From Pseudomonas wayambapalatensis (GTDB lineage Bacteria; Pseudomonadota; Gammaproteobacteria; Pseudomonadales; Pseudomonadaceae), in NCBI GenBank assembly GCA_014268975.2, contig CP077096.1:4749501-4813500 (forward strand): a stretch of DNA of 64,000 nt, read 5' to 3'. Numbering within the stretch: position 1 is the first letter of the stretch; every line of letters starts with the position of its first letter. Positions 34,209-43,274 of this stretch are shown in pieces. The position numbers and the translations under genes are program-made. Under the pieces are notes generated by a model, which was given only the letters and a program-made list of their open reading frames with translations, was not told the origin of the DNA and searched no databases.

Positions 34209-35420
34209 TTACAGCTCGATGCAGTCGAACCGTACGTCGGTGGCCACGTCTTCGTCGTAGTTGACGTCAGCGCGCTCGAAACCGAACAGGTTGAGGAACT
34301 GTTTCTTGTAACCGGCGTAGTCGGTCAGCTCGAACAGGTTTTCGGTGGTGACCTGCGGCCACATGGCCTTGCAGGCGTCCTGCACGTCGTCGCGCAGTTC
34401 CCAGTCGTCCAGGCGCAGGCGGGCCTTTTCGTCCACCTCGGCCGGAGCACCGTCGGCGCGGTACATGCGGTCGCGGAACATGCGGTCCAGCTGGTCCTGG
34501 GTGCCTTCGTGAACGCCCTTCTCCTGCATGATCTTGAAGACCATCGACAGGTACAGCGGCATCACCGGAATGGCCGAGCTGGCCTGGGTGACCACCGACT
34601 TGAGCACGGCAACGTTGGCGCCGCCCTTCACTTCACCGGCCAGCTTCTTGTCCAGGCGCAGGGCGGTTTCGTCCAGGTCCTGCTTGGCCTGGCCCAGGGC
34701 GCCGTGCCAGTAGATCGGCCAGGTGATTTCGGTGCCGATGTAGCTGAAGGCCACGGTGCGCGCGCCTTCGGCGAGCACGTCAGCGCCGGCCAGGGCGTCG
34801 ATCCACAGCTGCCAGTCCTGACCACCCATGACGGTGACGGTGTCGGCGATTTCCTGCTCGGTGGCCGGCTCGATGCTGGCCTCGATGATGGTGTCCTTGT
34901 TGGTGTCGATGGCGGTCGACTTGTACGGCTGGCCGATCGGCTTGAGCGCCGAGCGGATCAGCTCGCCGGTCTGCGGCAGCTTGCGCACGGGCGAGGCCAG
35001 GGAGTAGATGACCAGGTCGACCTTGCCACCCATCTCGTTCTTGATCAGCTCGATGACCTTGGCGCGAGCTTCGTCGGAGAAGGCGTCACCGTTGATCGAC
35101 TTGCTGTACAGACCCTCGGCCTTGGCGAACTTGTCGAAGGCGGCGGCGTTGTACCAGCCTGCGGTGCCGGCCTTGGTCTCGGTGCCCGGCTTCTCGAAGA
35201 ACACGCCCAGGGTGTCGGCCTTGAAGCCGAAGGCGGCGGTGATGCGTGCTGCCAGGCCGTAGCCGCTGGAGGCGCCGATCACCAGGACTTTCTTCGGACC
35301 ATCTTCGCGCACGCCCAGTTTGCGGGTGGCTTCGATCTGGTCACGGACGTTGAGCTCGCAGCCCTTGGGGTGAGTCGTGGTGCAGATGAAACCGCGTACC
35401 TTGGGATGAATGATGGCCAA
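34209..35420 (-). CDS. fabV: enoyl-ACP reductase FabV
   Basis: NADH-dependent trans-2-enoyl reductase of 403 residues, the last step of fatty acid elongation. The start IHPKVRGFICTTTHPKGCE, the cofactor loop VLVIGASSGYGLAARITAAFGF and the active site ASSAIPVMPLYLSMVFKIMQEKG are FabV hallmarks. Length is exactly typical. FabV enzymes are poorly inhibited by triclosan, which explains resistance in pseudomonads. Confidence 0.95.
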   Translation of the reverse strand: MAIIHPKVRGFICTTTHPKGCELNVRDQIEATRKLGVREDGPKKVLVIGASSGYGLAARITAAFGFKADTLGVFFEKPGTETKAGTAGWYNAAAFDKFAKAEGLYSKSINGDAFSDEARAKVIELIKNEMGGKVDLVIYSLASPVRKLPQTGELIRSALKPIGQPYKSTAIDTNKDTIIEASIEPATEQEIADTVTVMGGQDWQLWIDALAGADVLAEGARTVAFSYIGTEITWPIYWHGALGQAKQDLDETALRLDKKLAGEVKGGANVAVLKSVVTQASSAIPVMPLYLSMVFKIMQEKGVHEGTQDQLDRMFRDRMYRADGAPAEVDEKARLRLDDWELRDDVQDACKAMWPQVTTENLFELTDYAGYKKQFLNLFGFERADVNYDEDVATDVRFDCIEL

Positions 35421-35568
35421 TGTCTGTACCTCGTCAGGTTTATGCTGGGGAAGCGCCGCAGGGGCGATTCCGATTGATCAGAGGGTGAGACTACCCCCGC
35501 AAGTCATCCGACACATATTACGGGGTCAATGGCCCGAGCAAAACCCGAATCCGAAAGCGACTCGCTCC

Positions 35569-35621
35569 CTGTAGGAGCGACCTTGTGTCGCGCCCGATCG
35601 CGGCACAAGGCCGCTCCTACA
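35569..35621. repeat. REP-type palindrome
   Basis: GTAGGAGCGACCTTGTGTCG and its inverted partner CGGCACAAGGCCGCTCCTAC form a near-perfect hairpin between fabV and the LysR gene. Its right edge touches the LysR stop codon. Confidence 0.8.
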
Positions 35622-36486
35622 CAGGGACGGGTGGGGCCAGGGGCTCCACGGCCGCGCGCAACCACGCCAGGAACTGCCGCGCCAGCGGATCGTCCTGGCT
35701 GTCGCGGTGCACCAGGCAACTCCAGGCCGGGCCTCGCACCCGCTGCGCCGACAACGCCTGCAAACGCCCGTCGTCCACCAACCGCTGGGCCAGCAACTGG
35801 CTGACCAGCGCAATCCCCAGGCCCTCTCCCGCCGCGTCCAGGAGCAGCCCCGGGTCGGAGAAATTCAGCCCCTTGCCCTGCTGCCCCACCGCTTCGCCGC
35901 CCTCCAGTTGCCAGTGGCTCCAGTCCATCTCCCGTTCGCCGTGCAAGGTGGTGCGCCCGGTTTCGGGCAAGGCGGGATGGCAGGCGGGGTACAGGCGGTC
36001 CTGGTGCAACACGCTGAAACTGCATTCGGCCTGCGGGCCAAGATCATCGCGGATCGCCAGGTCGATGGTCTGGCTGCTCATGTCCGGCACCTCGAAACTG
36101 GTGAACAGCCACAGGTCCACCTCCGGGCAGCGCGCATGAAAGTCCGCCAGGCGCGGCAACAACCAGTGCCGGGCAAAGGCCGGGGTGGTGTTGACCACCA
36201 GTTGGTTGGGCTTGCGGTACTGGTCCAGCCGACGGATGCCCACCGCCAATTGTTGCAGCATGACCTGCGTAGTGCTGAGCAGGTCATGGCCCGCGTCGGT
36301 GAGGCTGACACTGCGCCCGGTCCGGTGGAACAACGGTTGCTCCAGGTAGCTTTCCAGGCTGCGGATCTGCTGGCTGATCGCCGACTGGGTGAGGTTCAGC
36401 GCCTCGGCGGCCTTGTGAAAACTGCCCAGGCGGGCAGCGGCTTCAAAGCCACGCAGGGCATTCAGGGGCGGCCAGTGCTTGAGCAT
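35617..36486 (-). CDS. LysR-family regulator (GcvA-like), next to the agmatine cluster
   Basis: Regulator of 289 residues: helix-turn-helix LNALRGFEAAARLGSFHKAAEALNLTQSAISQQIRSLESYLEQPLFHR, then the sensor domain. It is divergent from aguA with a 135-base gap, so it probably controls agmatine use. In other pseudomonads aguBA is controlled by the TetR protein AguR, so a LysR here is a different wiring (inference). Confidence 0.85.
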   Translation of the reverse strand: MLKHWPPLNALRGFEAAARLGSFHKAAEALNLTQSAISQQIRSLESYLEQPLFHRTGRSVSLTDAGHDLLSTTQVMLQQLAVGIRRLDQYRKPNQLVVNTTPAFARHWLLPRLADFHARCPEVDLWLFTSFEVPDMSSQTIDLAIRDDLGPQAECSFSVLHQDRLYPACHPALPETGRTTLHGEREMDWSHWQLEGGEAVGQQGKGLNFSDPGLLLDAAGEGLGIALVSQLLAQRLVDDGRLQALSAQRVRGPAWSCLVHRDSQDDPLARQFLAWLRAAVEPLAPPVPV

Positions 36487-36621
36487 GATCGATAAGCCTT
36501 TCTAATCAGAAATACGCTAAATCTATCGTTAGTCCACGCCCATTCATAGCCATATCATGGGCACCAACACCCGCAACGGCGGGCTTCGTTGATAAAAATC
36601 ACTAATACATTGGAGCTAACC

Positions 36622-37677
36622 ATGGACCTGTCCATCGCCAGCGGCTGGCGCATGCCCGCCGAATGGGCCCGCCACGCCGCCACCTGGATGATCTGGCCGC
36701 ACAACCAAGCCTTGTGGGAGTCCGGTTGGCGCGTGACCCTGGCCGACGTACAGCGCGACTACGCCCGGGTCGCCAGCGCCATCGCCCGTTTCGAGCCGGT
36801 GAAGATGGTCGTCGCGCCGTCCGCCATGGCCAGCGCCCGCGCCCTGTGCGGCGCCGGTATCGAGCTGATCGAACTGGCCGTGGACGACAGTTGGTGCCGC
36901 GACAGCGGGCCGACCTTCATCGCTCACCCGCAACACGGCCTGGCCGGCCTGAGCTGGCGCTTCAACGCCTGGGGTGGCAAGTCCGAGCACGGCCTGGACC
37001 GCAGCCTCGGTCGGCGCATCCTCGACCACCTGGGCCTGGAAGGCTTCAGCACACCGCTGTGCAACGAAGGCGGCGCCATTCATGTAGACGGCGAAGGCAC
37101 CCTGATCACCACCGAGTCGGTGCTGCTCAACCCCAACCGCAACCCCGGCCTGAGCAAGGCGGACTTCGAGGAGTGCTTCGCCCGTCTGCTGGGCATCCGC
37201 AAGACCATCTGGCTGCCCGGCGATCCGCAGTATGTCACCGGCGACATGACCGATGGCCACGTCGACGGGGTCTGCGCCTTCGCCCGGCCCGGCGTGCTGC
37301 TGGTCGATGCCACCCACGAGCAAGGCTCGGTCTACGCCGACGTCGCCCGGGAAAACCGCCGCGCCCTGGAGCTGGCTCGCGATGCCCAGGGCCGGCGCTT
37401 CGAGCTGCTCGACCTGTTTGAGGCCAGCGCCGCAGTGGACAAGGACGCCGAAGTGTTCTGCGCCTCCTACACCAACTTCTACCTGGCCAACGGCGCAGTG
37501 ATCATGCCGGCCTATGGCATCGACGCCGACCAGGCCGCCGCTCGTCAGTTGGCCCTGGCCTTCCCCGACCGCGAGATCGTGCCAGTGCGTATCGACCACA
37601 TCGCCCACGGCGGCGGCGGTATCCACTGCATCACCCAGCAACAACCGGCCTGGCCTGTGACGGAGGACCGCCCATGA
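36622..37677 (+). CDS. aguA: agmatine deiminase (cytoplasmic)
   Basis: Enzyme of 351 residues that converts agmatine to N-carbamoylputrescine and ammonia. Catalytic blocks are DDSWCRDSGPTF, NEGGAIHVDGEG, DGHVDGVCAF and the nucleophile Cys336 in AHGGGGIHCITQ. The ATG at 36622 has GGAG upstream. Its stop overlaps the aguB start as ATGA. Confidence 0.95.
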   Translation: MDLSIASGWRMPAEWARHAATWMIWPHNQALWESGWRVTLADVQRDYARVASAIARFEPVKMVVAPSAMASARALCGAGIELIELAVDDSWCRDSGPTFIAHPQHGLAGLSWRFNAWGGKSEHGLDRSLGRRILDHLGLEGFSTPLCNEGGAIHVDGEGTLITTESVLLNPNRNPGLSKADFEECFARLLGIRKTIWLPGDPQYVTGDMTDGHVDGVCAFARPGVLLVDATHEQGSVYADVARENRRALELARDAQGRRFELLDLFEASAAVDKDAEVFCASYTNFYLANGAVIMPAYGIDADQAAARQLALAFPDREIVPVRIDHIAHGGGGIHCITQQQPAWPVTEDRP

Positions 37678-38570
37678 GCCTGCTGCGCATCGCCACCACG
37701 CAGATGAGTTGCGACTGGAACCTTGCGGCCAACCTCGACCGCGCCGAGCAACTGGTGCGCCAGGCCGCCGCCCGGGGTGCACAGGTAATCCTGTTGCAGG
37801 AGCTGTTCGCTACGCCGTATTTCTGCATCGAGCAGTGCCACAGCCACCAGGCGCTGGCCCAGGACTATCACGACAGCCCCCTGCTGCGCCGCTTCGCCGC
37901 GCTGGCCAAAGGGCTGGGGGTGGTGCTGCCACTGAGCTGGTACGAGCGCGCCGGCAACGCCTTCTTCAATTCGCTGACCGTGGCCGACGCCGACGGTCGC
38001 CTGCTGGGGATCTACCGCAAGACCCACATCCCCAACGCCATCGGCTACCAGGAAAAAGAATACTTCAGCCCCGGCGATACCGGTTTCAAGGTCTGGGACA
38101 CCGCCTTCGGCCGCCTGGGCATCGGCATCTGCTGGGACCAATGGTTCCCGGAAACCGCGCGCTGCCTGGCGCTGCTCGGCGCCGAGGTGCTGCTGTTCCC
38201 GACGGCCATCGGCTCGGAGCCCGGTGCCGCCGAACTGGACTCACGCGACCACTGGCAGATGGCGATGCGTGGCCATGCCGCAGCCAACCTGCTGCCGGTG
38301 GTGGCCGCCAACCGCGTCGGCCAGGAAGTGGCGCGCAGCGACGAGCACCTGTCGATGCGTTTCTATGGTTCCTCGTTCATCTGCGACCACAAGGGCGCGA
38401 TGCTCGCCGAAGCCGATCGCGACAGCAGCGGCGTATGGCTGCACGACCTGGATCTGGTGCGCATGCGTGAAGACCGCCTGAGCTGGGGCGTCTACCGCGA
38501 CCGCCGTCCCGAGCTGTACGCACCGTTGATGACCCTCGACGGCCGCACCCCACAACCGACGAGGGCCTGA
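37674..38570 (+). CDS. aguB: N-carbamoylputrescine amidase
   Basis: Nitrilase-superfamily amidase of 298 residues that releases putrescine, ammonia and CO2. The catalytic triad is visible as glutamate in LLQELFATPYFCI, lysine in YRKTHIPNA and cysteine in GIGICWDQWFPE. Translationally coupled to aguA. Together they convert agmatine to putrescine. Confidence 0.95.
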   Translation: MSLLRIATTQMSCDWNLAANLDRAEQLVRQAAARGAQVILLQELFATPYFCIEQCHSHQALAQDYHDSPLLRRFAALAKGLGVVLPLSWYERAGNAFFNSLTVADADGRLLGIYRKTHIPNAIGYQEKEYFSPGDTGFKVWDTAFGRLGIGICWDQWFPETARCLALLGAEVLLFPTAIGSEPGAAELDSRDHWQMAMRGHAAANLLPVVAANRVGQEVARSDEHLSMRFYGSSFICDHKGAMLAEADRDSSGVWLHDLDLVRMREDRLSWGVYRDRRPELYAPLMTLDGRTPQPTRA

Positions 38571-38573
38571 ACC

Positions 38574-39668
38574 ATGCCACGCCGTCCATCACAACTGTTC
38601 GCCGCCCTCGCCCTGGCCTGCTGCGCGTCCGTCGCCCAGGCACAGCAGGAGGCCCTGCGCCTGTACAACTGGGCCGACTATTTTGCCGAAGATACCCTCA
38701 AGCGCTTCACCGCCGAAACCGGCATCCCGGTGATCTACGACGTCATGGACGGCAGTGAAGTGCTCGAGGCCAAGCTGATGTCCGGGCGCAGCGGCTACGA
38801 CCTGGTGTTTCCCGGCGACACCGTGGCCGAGCGCCTGATGCGCGCCGGCAGCCTGCAGCCGCTCGACCGCCAGCAACTGACCGCGCTGGACGACATCGAC
38901 CCAGGCCTGCGCGCCCTGCACGCGCGCTATCCCAAGGCCAGCGAGGCGACAGTGCCCTACACCTGGGGCACCATCGGCCTGACCTTCAATGCCGCCAAGA
39001 TCCGCGAGCGCATGCCCGACGCACCGCTGGACAGCCTCGACCTGCTGTTCAAACCGGAGCTGGCCGCCAGGTTCGCCGATTGCGGCATCTCGATGATCGA
39101 CTCGCCCGACGAAGTGCTCGCCGTGGTGCTCCACTATCTGGGGCGTGAACCCCGCAGCGCCAAGCGTGAAGACCTGGCTGCCGCCAGCGAGCTGCTCAAG
39201 TCGATCCGGCCCTACGTGCGCAAGTTGCAGTCGCAGCCGGTGACCGAACTGGTCAACGAGAACACCTGCCTGTCGCTGGGCTACAGCGGCGACGTGATCC
39301 AGGCCCAGCGTACTGCCGAGGCCGCAGGCAAGGCCATCGACTTCCAGTACCGCGTGCCGCGCGAAGGCACCACGGTATGGATGGACACCATGGCGATCCC
39401 CGCCGATGCACGCCATCCGGAGTACGCCTATCGTTTCATCAACTTCGTGATGCGCCCGGAAAACATGGCCGCGATCAGCAACTTCACCGGCTACCCCACG
39501 GCCAGCGCCAAGGCCCGTCCACTGGTGGACGCGCGCATGCGCGACAACCCCGACATCTACCTCGATGCCGCCACCTATGCCCGGCTGATTCCGGGCAAGG
39601 ATATTCCCCAGGCCGACATGCGTGCGCGCATGCGCGTCTGGACCCGTTTCAAGACTGCCCAGGACTGA
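38574..39668 (+). CDS. periplasmic polyamine-binding protein (PotF-like)
   Basis: Binding protein of 364 residues with a signal peptide (cleavage after VAQA, residue 23) and the signature LRLYNWADYFAEDTLKRFTAETGIPVIYDV. It follows aguB by three bases. Agmatine or putrescine is the likely ligand. As with the copy at 2830-3909, no permease genes are adjacent. Confidence 0.88.
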   Translation: MPRRPSQLFAALALACCASVAQAQQEALRLYNWADYFAEDTLKRFTAETGIPVIYDVMDGSEVLEAKLMSGRSGYDLVFPGDTVAERLMRAGSLQPLDRQQLTALDDIDPGLRALHARYPKASEATVPYTWGTIGLTFNAAKIRERMPDAPLDSLDLLFKPELAARFADCGISMIDSPDEVLAVVLHYLGREPRSAKREDLAAASELLKSIRPYVRKLQSQPVTELVNENTCLSLGYSGDVIQAQRTAEAAGKAIDFQYRVPREGTTVWMDTMAIPADARHPEYAYRFINFVMRPENMAAISNFTGYPTASAKARPLVDARMRDNPDIYLDAATYARLIPGKDIPQADMRARMRVWTRFKTAQD

Positions 39669-39671
39669 CCC

Positions 39672-40790
39672 ATGCCAACCCGTCGTACCTTCCTCCAGCA
39701 CCTGTCGATCGCCGCCGGCCTCGGCGCCGCCGCAAGCATCGGCCTGCCGCTGGGCAGCGCCCGCGCCAGCGAGGCGGGCCGCTGGTTCATGCCCGACGAG
39801 GGCGAGCCGCAGCGGTGCGCCTACCTCGCCTTCGGCGCCCAGGACGCGATCTGGGAAGACTTCACCGAAGACGTGCAGGCGGCGCTGGGCCGCATCGCCC
39901 GCGCCATCGCCAACTACCAGCCAGTGACGGTGTTCTGCCGCGAGGACGAGCGCGACCTGGCCGAGGAACACTGCGCCAGCCACAACACCACGTTCGTGAT
40001 CACTGAGCTGGACGACATCTGGATGCGCGACATCGGCGCCAACTTCGTGGTCGACGACGATGGCGAGCTGGGCGCGGTGGATTTCAACTTCAACGGCTGG
40101 GGCGGCAAGCAACGGCACCGCTTCGACGCGAAGCTGGCCAAGCAGGTGGCCACGCGGGCGAACGCCGCCTACCAGCGCAGCGAACTGGTCGGCGAAGGCG
40201 GCGGTATCGAGGTCGATGGCCATGGCACCGGAATCATGACCGAGAGCAGCTGGATCAACGGCAACCGCAACCCCGGCTGGAGCAAGGCCGAAGTCGAGCA
40301 GGAGCTCAAGGCGCGCCTGGGCCTGCGCAAGATCATCTGGCTGCCGGGCATCAAGGGCAAGGACATCACTGACGCGCATGTGGACTTCTATGCGCGCTTC
40401 GTGCGCCCCGGCGTGGTGCTGGCCAACCTCGACACCGACCCCGATTCCTATGACCACGCAGTGACGCTGCGGCATCTGGAGATACTCAAGCAGGCCACCG
40501 ATGCCGATGGCCGGGCGTTGCAGGTGCACACCGTGTCGCCGCCGCTGAAACCACGCAAGAGTGCATTCAACAAGGGCAACCCGGATTTCGCGGCGGGGTA
40601 TATCAATTATTTCGTGATAAACGGTGCGGTCATCGCCCCGCAGTTCGGCGACCGCGAGGCCGATGAAAAGGCCCGGGCGTTGTTGGCCGAGTTGTATCCG
40701 GATCGGGACGTGGTGCAGTTGGATATCGATGCCATCGCGGCGGGAGGTGGCGGCATCCATTGTGTGACCAGCCATTGTCCAGCGGTGTGA
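39672..40790 (+). CDS. Tat-exported agmatine deiminase homologue
   Basis: Protein of 372 residues. It starts with a twin-arginine signal (TRRTFLQHLSIAAGLGAAASIGLPLG) cut near residue 32, so it is folded in the cytoplasm and sent to the periplasm. The mature part keeps all agmatine deiminase motifs: LDDIWMRDIGANF, GEGGGIEVDGHG, DAHVDFYARF and a nucleophile cysteine at 364 in AGGGGIHCVTS. It is clearly divergent from the cytoplasmic copy 3 kb upstream. The operon pairs an exported deiminase with a periplasmic binding protein, suggesting extracellular agmatine is converted before uptake (inference). Confidence 0.88.
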   Translation: MPTRRTFLQHLSIAAGLGAAASIGLPLGSARASEAGRWFMPDEGEPQRCAYLAFGAQDAIWEDFTEDVQAALGRIARAIANYQPVTVFCREDERDLAEEHCASHNTTFVITELDDIWMRDIGANFVVDDDGELGAVDFNFNGWGGKQRHRFDAKLAKQVATRANAAYQRSELVGEGGGIEVDGHGTGIMTESSWINGNRNPGWSKAEVEQELKARLGLRKIIWLPGIKGKDITDAHVDFYARFVRPGVVLANLDTDPDSYDHAVTLRHLEILKQATDADGRALQVHTVSPPLKPRKSAFNKGNPDFAAGYINYFVINGAVIAPQFGDREADEKARALLAELYPDRDVVQLDIDAIAAGGGGIHCVTSHCPAV

Positions 40791-40793
40791 GTA

Positions 40794-40882
40794 CCGGCCC
40801 TATCGCGGGGCAAGCCCGATCCCACAGACCCCGATGCATTCAGGTTCTGTAGAGGCGGGCTTGCCCCGCGATAGGGCCGGCA
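40794..40882. repeat. REP-type inverted repeat
   Basis: CCGGCCCTATCGCGGGGCAA...and its partner TTGCCCCGCGATAGGGCCGG form a long, nearly perfect stem around a 40-base loop, just after the Tat-exported deiminase gene. It may double as an operon-end structure. Confidence 0.8.
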
Positions 40883-40994
40883 CAGACACCCTATTCATTT
40901 GCAAACCCGATCAATCACAAAGAAAAACAAACTTCTCAAATGAGCCCCGGGCAGTGATGCTGTCGCGATCCACTTCGCCTCCCGGAGAACAACA

Positions 40995-42173
40995 ATGAAC
41001 GAAGTCGCCATCGTCGCCGCCACCCGTACTGCCATCGGCAGTTTCCAGGGCACCCTGGCCAATGTCTCGGCCATCGACCTCGGTGCTGCGGTGATCAAGC
41101 GCCTGTTGGAGCAGACCGGCCTTGACCCCGCGCAAGTCGACGAGGTGATCCTCGGCCAGGTGCTGACCGCAGGCGCCGGCCAGAACCCCGCCCGCCAGGC
41201 CGCGGTCAAGGCCGGCCTGCCCCACGCGGTGCCGGCGCTGACCCTGAACAAGGTCTGCGGTTCGGGCCTCAAGGCCCTGCATCTGGCGGCCCAGGCGATC
41301 CGCTGCGGCGACGCCGAGGTGGTGATCGCCGGCGGCCAGGAGAACATGAGCCTGGCGCCGTACGTGCTGCCCTCGGCCCGCACCGGCCAGCGCATGGGCC
41401 ATGGCCAACTGGTCGATACCATGATCACCGATGGCCTGTGGGACGCCTTCAACGACTACCACATGGGCATCACCGCCGAGAACCTGGTGGACAAGTACGC
41501 CATCTCCCGCGAACAGCAGGACGCCTTCGCCGCCGAGTCTCAGCGCAAGGCCGTGGCGGCTATCGAAGGCGGTCGTTTCAAGGACGAGATCACCCCCATC
41601 CACATCCCGCAGAAAAAAGGCGATGCGCTGGTGTTCGACACCGACGAACAACCTCGCCCAGGCACCAGCGCCGAATCGCTGGGCAAGCTGCGTGCAGCCT
41701 TCAAGAAAGACGGCAGCGTCACCGCTGGCAACGCCTCGAGCCTCAACGATGGCGCCGCTGCCGTGTTGCTGATGAGCGTCGACAAGGCCAAGGCCCTGGG
41801 CCTGCCGGTGCTGGCCAGGATCACCGGCTACGCCAGTGCCGGTGTAGACCCGGCGATCATGGGCATCGGCCCGGTCTCGGCGACCCAGCGCTGCCTGCAG
41901 AAGGCGGGCTGGCAGTTGTCCGACCTGGACCTGATCGAGGCCAACGAAGCCTTCGCGGCCCAGGCCCTGGCAGTGGGCAAGGAGCTAGCCTGGGATGCGG
42001 CGAAGGTCAACGTCAACGGCGGTGCCATCGCCCTGGGCCACCCGATCGGCGCCTCGGGTTGCCGGGTGCTGGTGACCTTGTTGCACGAGATGATCAAGCG
42101 TGATGCGAAGAAAGGCCTGGCGACGTTGTGCATCGGTGGTGGCCAGGGTGTCGCGTTGACGATCGAGCGATGA
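40995..42173 (+). CDS. acetyl-CoA C-acetyltransferase (thiolase)
   Basis: Biosynthetic-type thiolase of 392 residues joining two acetyl-CoA or cleaving acetoacetyl-CoA. The acylated Cys88 is in NKVCGSGLKAL, His349 in LGHPIGASG and the second catalytic Cys379 in LCIGGGQG. Length and the N-terminal VAIVAATRTAIGSF are standard. It is monocistronic. Confidence 0.93.
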   Translation: MNEVAIVAATRTAIGSFQGTLANVSAIDLGAAVIKRLLEQTGLDPAQVDEVILGQVLTAGAGQNPARQAAVKAGLPHAVPALTLNKVCGSGLKALHLAAQAIRCGDAEVVIAGGQENMSLAPYVLPSARTGQRMGHGQLVDTMITDGLWDAFNDYHMGITAENLVDKYAISREQQDAFAAESQRKAVAAIEGGRFKDEITPIHIPQKKGDALVFDTDEQPRPGTSAESLGKLRAAFKKDGSVTAGNASSLNDGAAAVLLMSVDKAKALGLPVLARITGYASAGVDPAIMGIGPVSATQRCLQKAGWQLSDLDLIEANEAFAAQALAVGKELAWDAAKVNVNGGAIALGHPIGASGCRVLVTLLHEMIKRDAKKGLATLCIGGGQGVALTIER

Positions 42174-42179
42174 GTCTGG

Positions 42180-42217
42180 GGTGAGTGCTGCGCAGGCGAG
42201 CCCGCGAAGCACTCACC
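42180..42217. terminator. hairpin between convergent thiolase and SDR genes
   Basis: GGTGAGTGCT and AGCACTCACC form a perfect 10-bp stem around an 18-base loop. Probably a bidirectional transcript end; no T-run. Confidence 0.45.
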
Positions 42218-42224
42218 GCTAATC

Positions 42225-42944
42225 TCAGAATCTTTCATCCAGGATCGCCGGCAAGCTCAGCTCCCTGACAAAGCTGGCCGGCGACAGTGACAGGATCGTC
42301 CTGACCACCTGCACCACATCGTGCACCGGTATCAGTTGCCCTTCCCCACGCCGCGCAGCCTCAGCAACCGGCACCTCCAGGCCGTCCTCGGTATTGAGAT
42401 AGCCAAGGTTCAGACAGGTCACGCCAAGATGCCGATCGCGGTAGCCCTCGCGCAGGGCGTCGGCGATGCCTTGCAGGGCGAACTTGCTGGCACCGAAGGT
42501 CACCTCAGGGCGCCCGCTGCGCGGCAGGCCCGAGGTCGAGCCGGTCAGCAGGATGCGTGGGTGCTGGCTTTGCAGCAACAGGGGCAGCAGACGCTTGATC
42601 AGCAGGATGGTCGCCGTGATGTTGCAACCGACCATGGTTTCAATCTGGGCGTCCTGGTCGTCGAGAAAATCGTAGGCGGGGTGGAACGCCAGGGGCTCCC
42701 AGATGCCCAGGTTGTAGATCAGGGTGTCGATGCCTTGATCGGCCACAGCCTTGGTGATGGAGGCGACGGCAGTTGCGGGTTGAGTGAGGTCGGCTTCGAT
42801 CCAGCGGGTGTCGATACCAGCGATGACGGGGACATGCGGGGGGATGGCGCGGGCGACGCCGATCAGGGTGTCACCGGGGTTGCCCAGGCCTTGCATCAAA
42901 GCCTTGCCCAGCCCTTTGCTGGCGCCGATTACCAGGGTCTTCAT
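42225..42944 (-). CDS. SDR-like protein with Tyr-to-Phe change in the active site
   Basis: Rossmann protein of 239 residues. The nucleotide motif LVIGASKGLGKAL is intact and the serine region ILLTGSTSG is present, but the catalytic YxxxK reads FGASK (Phe150, Lys154). Loss of the tyrosine hydroxyl should abolish normal SDR chemistry, so it may be a regulatory or binding protein. ATG 42944 with GGAG seven bases upstream is the likely start. Confidence 0.82.
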   Translation of the reverse strand: MKTLVIGASKGLGKALMQGLGNPGDTLIGVARAIPPHVPVIAGIDTRWIEADLTQPATAVASITKAVADQGIDTLIYNLGIWEPLAFHPAYDFLDDQDAQIETMVGCNITATILLIKRLLPLLLQSQHPRILLTGSTSGLPRSGRPEVTFGASKFALQGIADALREGYRDRHLGVTCLNLGYLNTEDGLEVPVAEAARRGEGQLIPVHDVVQVVRTILSLSPASFVRELSLPAILDERF

Positions 42945-42987
42945 CAATAACTCCATTTATCGAGGTTTGGGGAAAGAGGCCGGGACA

Positions 42988-43088
42988 GCGGTGACCTTTT
43001 CGCGGGCAAGCCCGCTCCTACAGGTACTCCACAGTCTTCCGAGCCGCAGGGCCTGTAGGAGCGGGCTTGCCCGCGAAAAGGTCACCGC
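42988..43088. repeat. 37-bp perfect inverted repeat made of paired REP units
   Basis: Arms 42988-43024 and 43052-43088 are exact reverse complements, from GCGGTGACC through CGCGGGCAAGCCCGCTCC to ACAGG, around a 27-base loop. The core is the standard REP; the outer GCGGTGACC extension is unusual. It lies between the SDR start and the MTHFR-like gene. Confidence 0.88.
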
Positions 43089-43274
43089 CAAAAGTAGATT
43101 CGATCCACTAGCGCAGCATCCAAGCAACCCGCCAGCTCGATGACAAAGCCGGGCTTGTATCCAGATGTAAACCAAGCCGCGTGTCTGTTTCAGATCAATG
43201 CCGTACGCTTGCAGACAACCCACCGCCCCCCCAATCCAGCCACACTGTCATCCTGCCCGCACCCGGTACCCGCC

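Noticed and set aside
38589..40775. 728-residue frame antisense to the PotF-like and deiminase genes
   Set aside because: It spans two well-supported genes and has no recognisable domain.
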